Positions 11,355-26,066 of a stretch of 64,000 nt of DNA are shown one piece after another. Each line of letters begins with the position of its first letter. The stretch's first letter is position 1. A program made the translations under genes and the position numbers. Source of the DNA: Cololabis saira (lineage: Eukaryota > Chordata > Actinopteri > Beloniformes > Belonidae); contig NC_084596.1 in NCBI RefSeq assembly GCF_033807715.1, positions 33,182,879 through 33,246,878 on the forward strand, read 5' to 3'. The notes beneath the pieces were generated by a model that worked only from the letters and a program-made list of their open reading frames with translations, was not told the origin of the DNA and made no database searches.

Positions 11355-13737
11355 ACTTGAGTCACATAAGTGTAATAGATTACATATGAAGGGAAATTTA
11401 ATGAACTGGAAAGGACAATGGTCCGCTTTTACAAGACTGAAAAGGGTAATTGAAAAATACAGTTCAAAGTATTATACAGCGATGTAAGGTTTGGGATAGA
11501 CGGACAATAACTGGCGCTTAAAGTTATCATACAGTACCCCCTTTCTGCCACATGGTGGGGCTCTCTGAGCGCTTTCTGGCCCCCGCTGGTATGCTTTGTA
11601 TCAACATGGGTTCAGCTGCGTCAGCAAAAGCAGTAACTGTCAAACTTTTATGGTGTAGTTTTTGAGCCGGGATAAGTCATTAGTTAAGTGTCAAATTGTC
11701 TACATGATGCCACCTTCCATGAGTGGACCTGCACCCCTGAATTGCATCTTTCTCCTTCTGTAGTGTTGTCTCTGCAGACTCCCGCTCACACACACATGAG
11801 CCATCTGTCACTCCAGGTGGCTCAAACACACTATAGATGCGTCCGTTGCAGAGAGCCATTTCTGTTTATTCTCAAGAGAGAGCCAGAATACGTGAATGTG
11901 TGTAAAAGAGGCCTTTTCCTGCAGCGTAAGAGATTATGGAGCTTCTGCAGCACCTGTGGCATGATTCAGTTTTCAGTTATTTGTCCTGTCTGATGGCCCG
12001 GGTTGTGTGTGCACCCTTGAGGTTCACATTACTCTTATTTACTGGAATAACTGTTTTAACCAGCACAAGCACGGTGTCACAAACACAACAGATGTGCACA
12101 AACAGAGGATCAAATGTTGGGTGACAGAAACGTAAAACTCTTCTCTCCAAATAATCTTCTTCTCACATCTGACCTCATAATTCTGGGATACAACGTATCC
12201 TACACGCACTCTTCATCTTCATGCATTCCAGCATAAATGTAGTCCATCCTTTGAACTGATACTGGAACTGCTTCCTACTACCGGGTATTTAAAATGAATG
12301 TTTCCTGCATATTGGAAATTGTCAAACAAGTAAAGGCAGTAATTCTGTTTGCCGGTCCGGTGGGACGGGTTTACTCCCAACTAACAGGAAGGCATACCTT
12401 TTGTAAGATCTCAAGTTCCCTTCTTGATTGTATTTCCTCCGAGCTCCTCTGTATTTCATAAGGCAGCAACCCAAATATGGACATATCCTGTGAGAGGGGG
12501 CGAGAGTCCAGCCAACATAAAATAGCAGCCTGTCTGACAGGTATGGGAACCTTTGAGCTGCAACGTTCACCACTCCCAAATATGCACAGATCCTGATACA
12601 ACCGTAGTAAAGTTGAAGATGCAGCAGCTTAAAGGCTCAGATGACAAATGTATCATTCATGCTGCGTTTATAGCAGGGTGGGCGTGTGCATGATTGGAGG
12701 AACCCTTTCAGTCTGACAGATTCTCCTTTAGAACCTTTTGTAAAAGTATGAAGAAGTTTGCTGGCATCCCACACAAAGAACAGTGTGTGCACTTCCTCAA
12801 TGAGGCCCAGCTGGGACTTGAAGGATGCAACACCTGTAGCACCACCGTTTACTAGCTACAAATGTCAGTTGTGTTGTGTTTGTAAGAAGAAGCTGCAGCC
12901 ATGTTTTGTTGCCTTACAACTCCGTCTGACCCCCAGTTCTGTTCGACACGACGCTGTGTTTTTCTGGCACAATACCAGCCTGTGTTCTTGAGCAGACTAT
13001 CAGTGCTTCTTCATGTGCCCACACCAGGTGCCCCATTCACACTCTGTGAAATTTATTCACTTTCAAAGTTGATTTGGTTTATTTCTCGCTCTTTCATTGT
13101 GCCCAGAACAAGGCCTCACATTTGGTCCAGCTTCTTGTATACTGGCTCCTTGTGCAGTCTACCTTTCTGAACTTTGCCAAAGAGACAGGCATCCCTTGTT
13201 ACACACTTTTCAGTGGAGGGAATTATCTGAATGTTTATAATATTTGCTGCAGAAATCAGTCACAAAATCTACAATGAACTCATTTTACTCTTTTACCCTC
13301 CCTCTCCATGTTGAAGTACTTGTCGCTTTGCAGCCATAGCGCTCAGTTTAGATTTTTCTTGACAAGGCACAATTCAACTCAATGCACTGTATGTTAACTT
13401 GAAAAAAAAAGCATACTTTTTTGTGGGAACCTCATTGCAGTGTCTACAATCAGGGTAAAACAAACAAAAATATACTTGCATGAATGATCCAGGTGGACCT
13501 TTTGACCTGCGGCCGCTGAGAAATGGATAGAGCATGAAGAGGGGAAGGAAAGGGAGGATGAAAAGGAGGCAAAGATCTTTTTTTTTTTAGGGGATTTGGG
13601 GTGGGCTGCACAGGAAGTGGCCCCAGTGTGACCCACAGTGTGAGCCTCTTCCTGGAGCCAATGTGACTCTGTAACTGCTGATCTGAGGGAGGAGCAGCCA
13701 TTCATGTAGCTCCTGATTAATTGTAATTCACGCCACT

Positions 13738-13791
13738 TTGTCTGTGTGTGTATGTGTGCGTGTGTGTGTGTGTGCATGTGTGTGTGTGAAG
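13738..13791. repeat. (TG)n imperfect microsatellite
   Basis: TG-rich tract interrupted by TATG, GCG and CATG units. Confidence 0.9.
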
Positions 13792-16432
13792 GTTGTGGGG
13801 GGTCTGAGCTATCAAAGTCAATGGGTCATTGCAAGTTCCGGTCTGCCTTCATTTTCATATAATTACCAGAGTTTCAGCTTTCATCCAACCACAGTGAATC
13901 CACTCCACAAGTATTTTAGATATTTTAGGGGAATTTAGGAATCCAGCCCTGCATTTTTGTGCTTTGCAGTCTTCACATCTCTCTCCAACAATGGAAACGT
14001 TTAAAAATCAAAACCAAAAGTGCTTTTTCTTTCCAGCTGCGTGACAGGAACTCCTGTTCGCTGTCATGACTTTAAATGTCCTGCAGGCAGCATCTTAGCT
14101 GACGTTAGAATGTCATTTGTTTTAGAGGTCTTACGCTTATAAAATGCATTCAAGAAACTTTCTTGTCTTTTTTCTGGTTTCTAAATCTCAAGGGAAAACT
14201 CCAACAAGTCTTATCCTTTCATCACATCATCACAAGAGACGTCCAGTAATTAACTGTAGACGCTTGTCAGTTGTAGACAGGATTCTGGATGTAACACAAC
14301 CGTCAATTCTTGCTAGGTTTAAAAACAGGAAGGTGTATTTGACACATGTGCGTGTGTGAAAAACCACCAAAAGAAACTTGTGAGAATTATTTCAACATGT
14401 AGTAAGTCCACAGACATATTTGTGTTGACCGATAGATTCTTTGTTCCTCAACCATCCTGGACAGCTCAAACAAAGGCCTTCACTTCCGTCATAAACGCAA
14501 ACACTAGCTCATAAATATCTGCAGTTTATTAGACTTTGTAGTCCCAATCACTCTGGAAGAGGTAATACGTCAGTAGACACAAAGGATATTCCCCTCCTTC
14601 AGTGGTGTAATATCCTGACTTTGCATTAGTCATAATGACTGTTGCATTTTCCTCGTGGAGTTTAGCATCAGCGCTGCTCAGAACTGTATTTAGATATGCT
14701 CTACCTGCTCTTTTAGCTCTGTGTGATCGCATGGGAGGGTTTTTTTTTCTTTCCCTCGTGCAGTTTGTTCTCGAGTGCTCATGTGCAGTAATCTTTCTGT
14801 TATCCACGTGCCGGTCATTCCTGTTCCCGTTTGTTCAGAAATGTCCCTTCTTACTCAGAGATAATTTGGATCACTGGGTTCTGAACTAACGCTGTCAGGG
14901 CTTTAGATAGAAAACCACATGACTTCTTGTTCATGACTTCCAAATATGTCCCGGGCTTCCTGTGGGCTGGGTTTGAGAGTTGTTGAGGATCATGAATCTG
15001 AAATGTTTTATCAGTGACCGGTCCCTGTCAGCTCTTCCGTTTCAGGTTTCCCCTCCTCCGTGCTGTGATACCCGTCACCCTCTTTTCTCTTCTTTTTCAA
15101 GTGAGGGCAACAGAATGAGATAGTAGCACGGCTGGTCCGCTGACCTCTGACATGTGAGGACAAAGGTCAGCAGTTTTTAGATGAACAAATGAGAGCGACA
15201 AACTAGAACAAATGTGGCCTCTTAGGTGTTAAATCACTTAATGTCTTGTGTTGAGGGAGATGCAAGTATGGAAATAGGTGCTCTGGTTTCCCTTTTTTCA
15301 GTTTCATTTGTGCAGCATTTGCATTTATTTCAGATTGCTGTTGTAACTATAAATATGTATAATTGAAAAGTAAAATAAAATGCCTGTAAACAGTAAGTTA
15401 TCAAATAGCAGTGATAAGAATAAGCATGCACTAGAAAAAACACATGCATATTCATGCACTAGCAAACCCACATGCTTGTATCCAAAGCTGACACTTTTTC
15501 ACATACAGTCTGTTCTCCACCCACTGGATCACATGGGTGTCATGACACAGCTGCTGTATGTTCTAGCTGCACTAATGACAGATCAGCACGTTGTACATGC
15601 TTCTGTTTTCAGTCAACAGAGCTGTGTGCATGTACTTTGAATGAACAAGATCTTTATTGTTCAAATATGAATGCATATGCTCTTGGTTTATTGTCTTGTC
15701 TGCATTATACAACATTCTCCCCAAGCGGAATTTAATTTTACTGAATTGAATAATGATTTATTAACCCACAATCATTTTTGCATGGGAGTCTGCTGCAGCC
15801 GGTGTCAGCTGTCAGATGGCAGAAGTTGGGACCCTCTGCACGTCAACAGGCCGTTCATAAATGTAAAGAAAAAAAATATTGTTAAATAGTAAAGATGCAA
15901 TATTTAATTTCCTCATTCAAATAATCCTTTTTCTTTGGGAACATTTTTATTGAAAGGGTTTTTGTTTGCTCAAAAGACTTTTTTTTGCTGATAGCGTGAA
16001 AGATATTTCTCCTCTTTATTTCTCTCTAAATTCAGCCTCCTGAAAGAGGAAATTGTGCCTTTTTCTCAACATGAATTCCCTTTCCTGTATGATAGGACTG
16101 CTGGTTGCTGTTGTATTTATCATTCTTTGTATTCTCTGTATTTTGTCAGCTCCATGATGTACTGTGCCTCTTTGCCCTATATAAAGTTGAATGGGCTACC
16201 GGCCCTCATAACCACGAGTGGGATGAAGCTGCCTGGATGGAACAGTAGTTGAGCATCCAACCAGCCCTGCACACGTTGGACACGTTACTGAATCCTGAAT
16301 CCTGAATCTGAAATAGTCATTAGATACTGAGCACATCTATGTCTTAGTCTTGACATTGTGTGTATGGATTACCATAAAACAAATCCACATACAAAAATGG
16401 ACTTTGCAACTTGTGACACAAATTCACCTTTG

Positions 16433-16468
16433 TCCTCCTTTCTCTCTCTCTCTTTCGCTTTCTCGCTC

Positions 16469-16561
<93 letters not shown>

Positions 16562-16572
16562 CCTCCCTCCCC
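16433..16572. repeat. (CT)n imperfect microsatellite
   Basis: About 140 bp of CT-rich polypyrimidine, with occasional TCG and TCCC interruptions and a pure core at roughly 16505-16558. Confidence 0.97.
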
Positions 16573-18203
16573 ACACATACACTATTCTCATTTATGGTAC
16601 CCACTCACTAATCCCATTTCCTCTTTACAAGAAACATAAATTGTTTTACAACCCTTACATTTTTTTTTTCTCATGAGCTTCGTGACACCCAAGCCATTAT
16701 CAGTGATTCCGTCCATGCATGCTATTTTTCTTAACCCCCAGGACCCCCAGCCCAACCTTTTCCATCCAACTGGCAACAATCCAGACCTTTGGCCTGCTTT
16801 ATTCCACCTTTACTGCAGTGGTAGTAACACAAATTTAGTAAGTCAAGCTCAGGGGCGGGGACTGGAAAGACTGAACACGTTTGTTTATTGTTCCATATAG
16901 GCAGGGCAGTGTTGGGCCAGAAATGGAGATCCATTGTGTGGTATCTCTCTGCCTTCGTCGTGAATAGTAGCTTTCACAGGCAAGAAGGGCCAAGGCAACA
17001 GGCGAGCCACTCACAATAGCTTCAACTTTTATGGTGTACATGTCGCCAGCCATAGAGTTTTTGGCAAAAGACCAAGTGCAACATGTGCAGAGCTACATAG
17101 CATGCTTCCTGCAGCTGAACTCCCCTTTCAGAGTGCACGCAAACTCTAACTTTCCCTCAGTCTCAGTTGCAAGCACGCCGCTCTCTGCCCCACCATTTAT
17201 TCCTTCTCTGCATCCATTTCCAGCAAACTCCACTTGGCTTGCACTAAGCTTCCTTTTGTGCAGGTTTTGTGAAACAATGCTGTTTGTTTGCCGAGGGCAG
17301 GGCAGAGAGACACTGCCTCTCTGGCCCGGGTCGCCTGTGTCTCCTGCATGTCAGCCCCAGTACGTCTGTAGTGACGTCTGAACGGCATTATCTGTCATAG
17401 GCCTTTGTTTGTTTTGAGCTCTTCTGCGCTTGATAATGACCCATTACTGGAGAACCAGAGGCTCATGGGCACCTCTGCAGAGACCTTGCTAATCTGGACG
17501 ATAGCCAGCTGGCAGTAGGAATAGGCACACTTGGCTGCAGCTGAAGTAGTTTTTAGCTGTAACTGAGTCCACCGTAGCCAACAACAACAGAGACCTGTGG
17601 ACTATTTTTAGTGCATATTCTAGTTGGTAATGATGTCATTTTGGTGCGGGAAGCCCTCTGTGTCAGCTTCTGTTGCTCCTTAACATTTGAGATCCTTTGT
17701 CTGAAAGCCATGCGTCCTGTCCGGCTACGTGTTGAGCATCACATAATTACATCATTACCACGTCTGTCTTCTGTGGAAGGTATGCAAAGACTTCGATCGT
17801 CAGCTGCAACAATGGACAGTGAAAGACTCTCCAATCTTCACTGTTAACTCTCACATTCAATCATCCTTTCTTTTTGCTAGTTAGTCTGTCTAAATTAGTG
17901 CTAAATTAACAGTACAATCTTGTTGCATGTTGTTTCATCATTTCATCCCGGCTTTTTTGCAGAGCACCATTAACTGCACTGTTGATATGAAATGTTTCTT
18001 AAAGTTGCTGCCCAAGGTTGGCTCTGTACCTAGTCTAAATACTTTGTATCTGACATAATACATTATAAACATTATAAACTGTTTATTTATCCTTTCCAAA
18101 TGTGGGCCAAATATTTATTTAGCACAGTTAATGCAGATAAGTCCACGATAAGTTTTTTTTTTTCTCCTTTACTCACTTACAACCCCCTCCCCCCCATATA
18201 CAT

Positions 18204-18204
<1 letters not shown>

Positions 18205-18247
<43 letters not shown>
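18205..18247. repeat. (CA)n microsatellite
   Basis: 43-bp CA dinucleotide run. Confidence 0.97.
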
Positions 18248-18248
<1 letters not shown>

Positions 18249-20439
18249 TGCTGGTTGCAGGCATCCATTAAGCCTCAACGTACCTACACTTATTCTATAT
18301 TCTCCCTAATATTTCAACCACACTGCACCCACATTTAGAACTGCACAAAGTGATAATTTGCTATTTCAACAATATACAGTACTAACAGCACGGCTGACAC
18401 AGCTATGTTGGGAGAGCAAGCTCAGCAGTTCAGAGGCCAGATTTTACCACCCAACCCAATGATTTGGAAGAGAGCTAAAAATAATTCAAGGACTGAGTTA
18501 AAAGATTGAGACGAATAGTCCTTTTTCGGATGAATTGCAGTCAGGTGGTAGAGTTTTGAATTGTGTTTTGTGCAGAGTGGATGCCTTTTTTGCGTAATCA
18601 TGTGTTGCATACCAGAGTTACTATTCCCCGGTGTTATCAGCGTTATCCGTCCCTTATGTCAGGCACTCACAGACCCTGACATGCTGCTTTTCTTCGGTGC
18701 TGTATCAGCCCCTGTATTTGCAGCCATGTTCGCACAGTCTGAAAGAACATCTTTGTTAAGATGCAGATTCACTTACTTCTATCTCATTGCAGTGGCCAGC
18801 TTATCTAACAGGACATTCAGTTTTTACATGTATCTTCTGGTGCTGGTCTGGAGACTTCACAATAACTGGGCTGACTTGTAATAATTCCAACATGAAAACT
18901 TGCTGGTCATCTCGTCTGTGCTCGACACAAAGAATCATTCAGAGCTTATTTGGACAGGAATGAGCTTCAAGTAATTGCGCATGAATTTCGGATTTAGAAA
19001 TCCTCGAGTCTAGACGCTGTGTGTCTGTTTTGCAGTTTCCTACATTTGCAAGTTTTTCTTTAAAAAAAGAGGATTGTGCAGGCTTGCCAGATTCTGAGAA
19101 CCTGGGTGTAACAGACTGAGACTTCTTCATACGGGTGCAAAAATATCAAGAATGTTGTTTGTTGGAGTGCATGTTTTATCTGAACATCTGTCCACCAACC
19201 CTTGAACAGTCCTGCAGCTTTCCCTGGAAATGTTTGCCTGCATAGGGATAATATACAGTATGCCTGTCAGCTAACTGGAAATTGAGCAGTTTCATTAAGA
19301 GGACTGAATTTTCTTAGTATCCCATTGTACTGAGCGTGCAGCCTGTGGCCTGGGTGGGGTCCCGTCGACGTCGCTTATCACAGTGGCCATACCTGCAGCT
19401 CTGCGTCTTGTCAGGGTTGCCCTCAGAGGACACATGCTCTACAATTCTGCTTCCCTATGTTGTTGACTCTGGGTTTGTGTTTGTGCAGCTGATAAACCTG
19501 GAACTCAGGTATATAATCTCTTTACAACTCCTTCTGCAAACTATGACTGCTTTTAATATCTTCTCTGTTAATAATTGATTATGTCAAATGTATTCGTTGC
19601 ACTAAATATTACTTCAGTGTTTAGGTTTTCCATATCAGGACATAATTAAAACATCTTCTTTTATTGGAATTAGATAAATAAAGCCTGACAAACCAGCACA
19701 TGACTTATGACTTATACGCATGTCATACTGTATTTCCTGACCAAAAACTCAAGATGCAGGCGTGTGGAAGAAATTGCACCCCTGCATGATTCAGTAGCTG
19801 GTAAAAGCAATCTTATATCACAATAACTTGAAAGAAATAATTCATGTATGATACTGTCAACCCCTCACATATCCAGTGGATTTTTTCTTCCGATTCTTCT
19901 TTACAGTTAAGTTTTAGTTCATTGAGAATATGCATTCATATATACAGCTCCCATTTCAGTGGAGTTGATGTCCGGGCTTTCCCTGGGTCTTTGCAAGACT
20001 GATATGATTCTTTTTTAGGGGCTCCGGCAGTGCAAAAGTCCATTTTGCATCAAGTAAAACTGGTATATAGAGTCCAACCTACATCCAGACCTCTGTCAAT
20101 TACTGTAATATGATCCCAGTACACTGTAGGTGGCTCTGCAGTTACAACTCACATTTTGCCTCGTATCTTCAGAACTTTTACAGGGTAAAACAAAGAAAAA
20201 GCTAAATTTTACTCTGCCACAACAAACACCTGTCAGTATCTAATGAATATACTGAGATAAAATCTCAATGTTGGTATGATTATAGAAGGTTTAAACTGAA
20301 AGCAAAACCTAAAGACCTATTTCGATAACTTCTCAAACCAGCTGCTTAACAGCCAATCAGAGGCCAACAATTACAAAAGGGAAAGACTGACGTTTATGAA
20401 GACTCATTCATTATTTTATTTCGAAAGAATGTGCCAAAT

Positions 20440-21216
20440 TTGAACCTAAATAGCCAGTAGGGGGCACTATAATAAGATGATCATTATATCTAAGCGCCAC
20501 CCATCTACCTTCCCGGTTGTCTTAACTAAGATTTGTTGCAGTTCCTCGACTGGCCGCTAGAGCGAGTTCGAAAAGCAGGTCAATCTCCATTGACACCCAT
20601 GCTAAATTGTCCAGTTTTAGAGCAGAAATAAACATATTTACAGCGTGGTTCTAAAAAATGTTTTGGTCTCAATCATATGAGTTCACACCCATGACAACTC
20701 AGACAACAGTGAATTTTTTTAATAACGTCTAGGAGAGTTTGTATCAAACATGATTTATTTCTAATATGATTGATTGACAGTCGGCTCAGCCAATGCCTAG
20801 CTGCTATCACTTTCTCATCTGTAATCCGTGTTTAACGAAGCAACCACCCGTCTGTATTAACTCAGCTAAACATTGCTATCATTTTTGATTTCGTCGTCGA
20901 GTTGACTAGATGTTGGTTGCTTGCCAGCACTACATAATTTGTTATTTAACGTCTGGCGTTGCAACACGTATCCAACCAACGACAGACTTTAATACAGCGT
21001 CTTTTGTAAACTGGGAATGATCCGACATTCAGTCAGGCCGCTTACCAAAGTCGCACTTATACGTTTTTTTGAGCGTAGTGTACCACTTAAAACTGGTTTG
21101 GGGTAATTAAGGACAACACAATTCATACATAAGGCACATCTGATTATAGGGGCAAAGCTGATTTTTGAGGAAAATTAAGGATTTTAGGTGTGCCTTATAG
21201 TACGGAAAACACGGTA
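20440..21216 (-). mobile_element. teleost DNA-transposon-like repeat(s)
   Basis: The right part (about 20950-21216), read on the minus strand, begins TACCGTGTTTTCCGTACTAT followed by AAGGCACACCTAAAATCC. This is the start of a very common teleost repeat usually seen as TACCGTATTTTCCGCACTATAAGGCGCAC. The adjoining part (about 20560-20830) contains GACACCCATGCTAAATTG and ATTGATTGACAG phrases, also familiar from a teleost interspersed repeat. Whether these are one element or two neighbours is unclear. A weak partner end (TACTGTATTTCC) occurs near 19731. No transposase frame is seen. Confidence 0.5.
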
Positions 21217-21397
21217 GGCTACACATGCAAATTACTGCAGTTGCCCTAATTTGTTATGTTATAATTACATTTTTAGTTGTGCCCTCAATGGTGTCTTGAA
21301 AACATCTTGTTGCAGAACTACATCCTGTAAGTTTCCATATGTGCAATCGCTGAACTTATAAATACTGGTAACTGTTGGTAAATGTTTTGATGTTAGT

Positions 21398-21562
21398 AAT
21401 TCAATTCAATTCTATTTATATAGCGTCTATTACAACACAAGTTGTCTCTAGGATCTTTCCAGACACCCAGAACATGACCCCCGAGCAATTATTACATAAA
21501 CATAACATAAAGAATGGCAGGTAAAAAACTCCCCTAGTGGGAGAACAACCTTAAGTCAAAAG
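21398..21562 (-). repeat. L2-like retroelement tail, copy 2
   Basis: Starts AATTCAATTCAATTCTATTTATATAGCG on the + strand (given as two parts: the AATTC repeat, then TCTATTTATATAGCG) and continues with the same GTTGTCTCTAGGATCTTTCC body as copies 1 and 4. Confidence 0.7.
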
Positions 21563-22054
21563 AAAACTTGTCTTCTAGGTCCTTTGTCTCACTGCATAGT
21601 CACAATATTTGCAGTATCAACTTTTTCTGGCAAACAAAGCACAGAGTAATATTTACTCCTTTCTTTTCGTCTGGTGGGATGTCACTTGTTGGCTGGTTCT
21701 CAGTGTGAACGAGTGCAAGTCTACAGTCTCTGCCTCTCCCCTGCTGTTGGCAGTCTCCCCCCTGGTTCATAAACACAATCTAACTATACTCAGCAGCAGG
21801 ATTGATGACTGGGTATTACTGGCCTTGATAAGCATGGTAATGATGTGAGAACAAGACAGTGTTTATAGTAAAGCAGAAAACACAGCACAGTAGCTCTGGG
21901 TCACGTTGTAGGTGCAGCCCAAGGGTTTTTTTTCACTCAGCTGGAAAAGTGCTGACCAGCAGTAGAGGGTGTGAGAAGGTTAATTTTAGCCTTGTTTGAA
22001 CAGGGAAACTCCTACTGGCAGGAGGAGCACACATGAGAGAAATAAAAAAAACAC

Positions 22055-22088
22055 TGTGTGTGTGTGTGTGTACGTGCGTGTGTGTGGA
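22055..22088. repeat. (TG)n short microsatellite
   Basis: TG run interrupted by ACGTGCG. Confidence 0.9.
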
Positions 22089-24859
22089 TACACAAGGGAG
22101 AACTATTTCACTGGTCTGTGGTTGGAGCCAGGTCTTTGAACCCTTTTGTTCGAAGGTGCAGACATCTGTCTGCATTTCAACAATTTCGTTATTTACTTAT
22201 CAGATGGTATATAACATCTGACGCCAGGCAGCAGATATGTCATTTATCCCCACACCCACACCGACACACACACCTTTTTTTTTTATTCTTAACCCCAGAA
22301 CCATTACAGGAAAATCTACTTTGAATATAAGCTGAAAAGTTAGTAAAGTTCTCATGTACAATCATAATGATGCATGCATCATCATGCATGCAGTACATGC
22401 ACAATACTAAAAAAGCTATAGGAAAGCATTTGATTTAGGTTTTCATAAAGAAACTTATTGTACATTTGTTATTTTCATAAACAAAACAATCAGTCTGTTA
22501 TACTTTGGAGCATGAACAAGTATTTTTCCACACATCAGGAGTTTACCATAAAGGCTGTAATGTTGCAGACAAGTTTCTGTCTTAACAAGTCGCTGGTGTT
22601 TCTTGGAAAAAATTAAAAGTAGTCCAGTCACATAAAGGACCTTAGGTAGTGGTAAAAACGTTGTGTATGCACAAGCATTTATTTAAAACAGCTCTAGCAG
22701 GGTATAACTCACACAGGGAGAGTTTTGTGCTGAGACTTTAACTACATTATCTTGGATTTTATACACTGTAAAAGCAATCCAAATCAAAATGACAGTCTTT
22801 ATGGAGATTACAACTGTATAGTACTTTATAGAGTACTTTGTAGAGAAATAATTAGTAATACTCAAACAAGAGGTTTCATTTCATGAACTTCTAAAGGATG
22901 ATAACCTTGAGAAGAATTTAGTTTAAAAATGGCTCACAGCCAATTCATCTCTCTGTTATGTCATAAACGTCAGTGAGGTTTATAAAAGCACCAATTAAAC
23001 CGGCCTGAACGGTAAGCAATCATGCGCTGCATGTCATATGCAAAAATATCCTTCGATTGAACTCATTAACCTCATGTCAAACAAATGGTGTGAGCTGCTT
23101 TTAAGTGTCAAAATTGCAGGACTCAGATTGAGTTTCCAAAACGTTTTTCTTTTTTTTTTCTTTTTTTTTCAATTGTGGTCCTAATAGACTGGTTTTGGTT
23201 TTTTTCATTCCAAACACTAAAAAGTTTACTAAATAGAGGACTTCTGATGTGTAAAAAGCAAAGTGCGCAGCCACTTCATGTCAGTCAACAATACTTAAAC
23301 TCTAAAGTGGTTTATTAGCAGTTTTATTTAATCATAAAAGCTGTTCCAGTCTAAGAAGTCCCAAGGAGACCACACATACTGTACAGTTGACAGAACTGAC
23401 TCTTCTTTTAGCTTTTAATGGTTCTCTTTGTGTTCGTCAGCAGCCAGTTTAAGAGTCTTCTCTGGGCCTGAGTCCCTGTATAGTAACAGTCTGAGACTCA
23501 CACACGGGTGCTCCTCTACTGTTGGTGTTAATGCAATTGACTCATAATGGGCCCCTGTTCACTTTGAACACTGCGTTAATGAATTGCATATGTGCGGGTG
23601 GGTTGTGTTTGTGCGTTAGGTGCTGCAGGGAAGTTGGGCTCCTCAGTGCAGTAGGTGGTCCTCACTGTTTGAGTGTGTATTGTACTGTAAAGGGGGTGGT
23701 CTTCTTTCTGATCCTTTGAGGTAACCCTTTTTTTTTCTCCAGGTTCCTATATGTACATGGTGGTTCTTAATACCACACACTTGAGCTCACACGCCAGTGC
23801 CCTCCTACAGAGCTTCAGCCTGACTGGAGTTGCTGGTAGTTGGCATCACATCATAGGGGCTGCACAGTTTGACTGAGGTGGCTCACATGAGGTGCTTTTC
23901 CCGCAAAAATCACTTTTAAGTGTTGGTGGGATTGAACTCTTTCCTCTCCCCACTAGTCTCCATGTTGGTTAAGCTGATAAGTCACTTTGGCTTAATGTTA
24001 GCGCTCACAAATAAGCCTTATAGCAGCATTAATCAGTAGTACAGCTTGCATCACTACATCAATATTGGGAAATATACAAATGCATGTTAGAAGGGACAAT
24101 ATTGTAATATCCAAGTGTACTTAGTTGCTTTTATTCATCAAATCCTATGGCTATAAATATCCAAGAAAAAGAGTCGGAAAGTCTGGCTTTGTATTCTTAA
24201 AAATATGAACATTATTTCCTGTATTTCAAGGTAACTAAAGCCCCTTTTATCACTGCATTGTTACTTCAACCATCAGTATCTTCCACAAGACTGCACATGA
24301 ACACAAATCTGAAGAGATGTTTTAGAAATTTCAGACTTGGTAAATTCACAATTTTAGACTTTAAAAATTACAAAGTAACAATGCACAGCTCAGTGGGAGC
24401 AGAGATTACGTTTTTTTTATATAAGCTAGCTATTTAAAAAAAATTCTTATCTAACCTTTTTATTTGCATGTTAGTACACTCTGTGCAGCATATTTTCAAA
24501 CAGGGATGGCGTGTACCGTTGTCAACATTTGTTGTTTGCACATCTGTGATTTTGTTTAGCAGAAACTGAACACCTGGAAGGTTAAAGTCTTAAAATAAAA
24601 GTGCGTGTTACATGCTATGTTTAGCACTGAATTATGCAGGTGCAGCGTTTGCAGGTATACTGCATGGACATCTTAGCTCGGGACCTGTGTCGATGGCTTA
24701 TCCATTAAAAAACAGTAAAAAACAGACTGGGATGCATTCAGTTTGCAATAGGATAGAAATCAGAAAAAGGAGACTGACACGTCCAGGAGAGCTACTGTTG
24801 AGCCAGAGACGTTCTATAAACCGAGACAGTCCACTACGGTTGTGTTTCCTGTATCTGTG

Positions 24860-25350
24860 TCACGTGACTGCCACGCCCCCTTAGGAGACCTGAGTCTATT
24901 AGGTCTGAGTCTATTGAGTCCTATGGGAAAAGTGAACGTGAGCACAGATTATTACCAATTCTTTCGCCCCATAGTAACCTAAGGAAATATGGGACCCATT
25001 TTTCAAAAGCCACAAACCTTCTGAACATTCTGACACCAAAATGGAAATTTTCAGACCGACAGATTAGGAGAAAATGAACTTTGTTTGAGACCTGTCTCTG
25101 TCTGAGCAACACACTCTCGCGAGATTTGGCGCTCATCGTTTTCCCAACGGATAAAATGAAGTTTAAAACTAATATAAAACTTGCTTCTTTGGTTAATAAT
25201 ACTGTTATTTTTATTATTTAAGCCTTTTTTGGAAGAAAGTTGTACTGTATCTAGTGTTGTATGTTCCAAAACGATGTGGGGAGGGGGCGGCCACGCCCAC
25301 TTAGGAGACCAGAAGTGTATACCATTTCAAACCATTGCCAGTAACGGCAA
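24860..25350. repeat. probable interspersed repeat with a duplicated GCCACGCCC motif
   Basis: The 20-mer GCCACGCCCMCTTAGGAGAC occurs at both ends of the segment in the same orientation (about 24872 and 25290). The intervening AT-rich sequence has phrases I associate with teleost interspersed repeats, but the class is not recognisable and no terminal inverted repeats were found. Confidence 0.35.
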
Positions 25351-25937
25351 TGCGCTATCTTGTGTATAGAGGATCTTTGGTTGAGCTAAATTACACAGTA
25401 ACACATGCATGGTTTTGGCAACATAAGAACTAAAGCTGAATAAGACAAAAGTACTAATCCTCTGGGTTTGTCTGACTCCGTCTGGGTTGATGAATTGTAA
25501 CACCAACATTGGAAAACATTTGTCACCTCCAGCTTTGAACCTGGGGGTCAGACGGAAAGCGGAATGCACTATCTGCATAGACATCTTTTGAAGTTATATC
25601 TCTAAGAAAAATCAAACTTAATTAACTAGAATGAAAAAGTGAACCTTTTCTGCAGTTTAGCCACCCAGCCAGAACCCAGCCCACACGAAACCTTCCTCTG
25701 CTCTATAGAAACAAACACCTTCACTCATCATTCATGAATGTAAAGCGTTTTTCCGTGCCCTCCGTCGTGGGCCTTGCCTTTGTGACCAGCCTACAATGTT
25801 TCCTGAGGATGTTCCCTCACGTTGTGACCCGAACATGCCTCACTGACATGCTATCAATAACACTTAAGCTATCTGAGTCATCCCTACGTGTTCTTTCTTT
25901 TCAGTAGTTTCTTATCTTCATCGTAAAAAGAAACTCG

Positions 25938-25972
25938 ACTCTCTCTCTCTGTGTGTCTCTCTCTCTCTCTGT

Positions 25973-26064
<92 letters not shown>
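25938..26064. repeat. (CT)n microsatellite
   Basis: About 127 bp of CT dinucleotides with two GTGTGT interruptions near the left end. Confidence 0.97.

Positions 26065-26066
<2 letters not shown>

Noticed and set aside
19731..21216. Single 1.5-kb DNA transposon between TACTGTATTTCC and its inverse
   Set aside because: The left end is a weak match and the interior mixes sequences from apparently different repeats; only the right part is reported.
22369..22380. GATGCATGCATC palindrome
   Set aside because: A 12-bp self-complementary run in ATGC-rich sequence; expected by chance at this scale.
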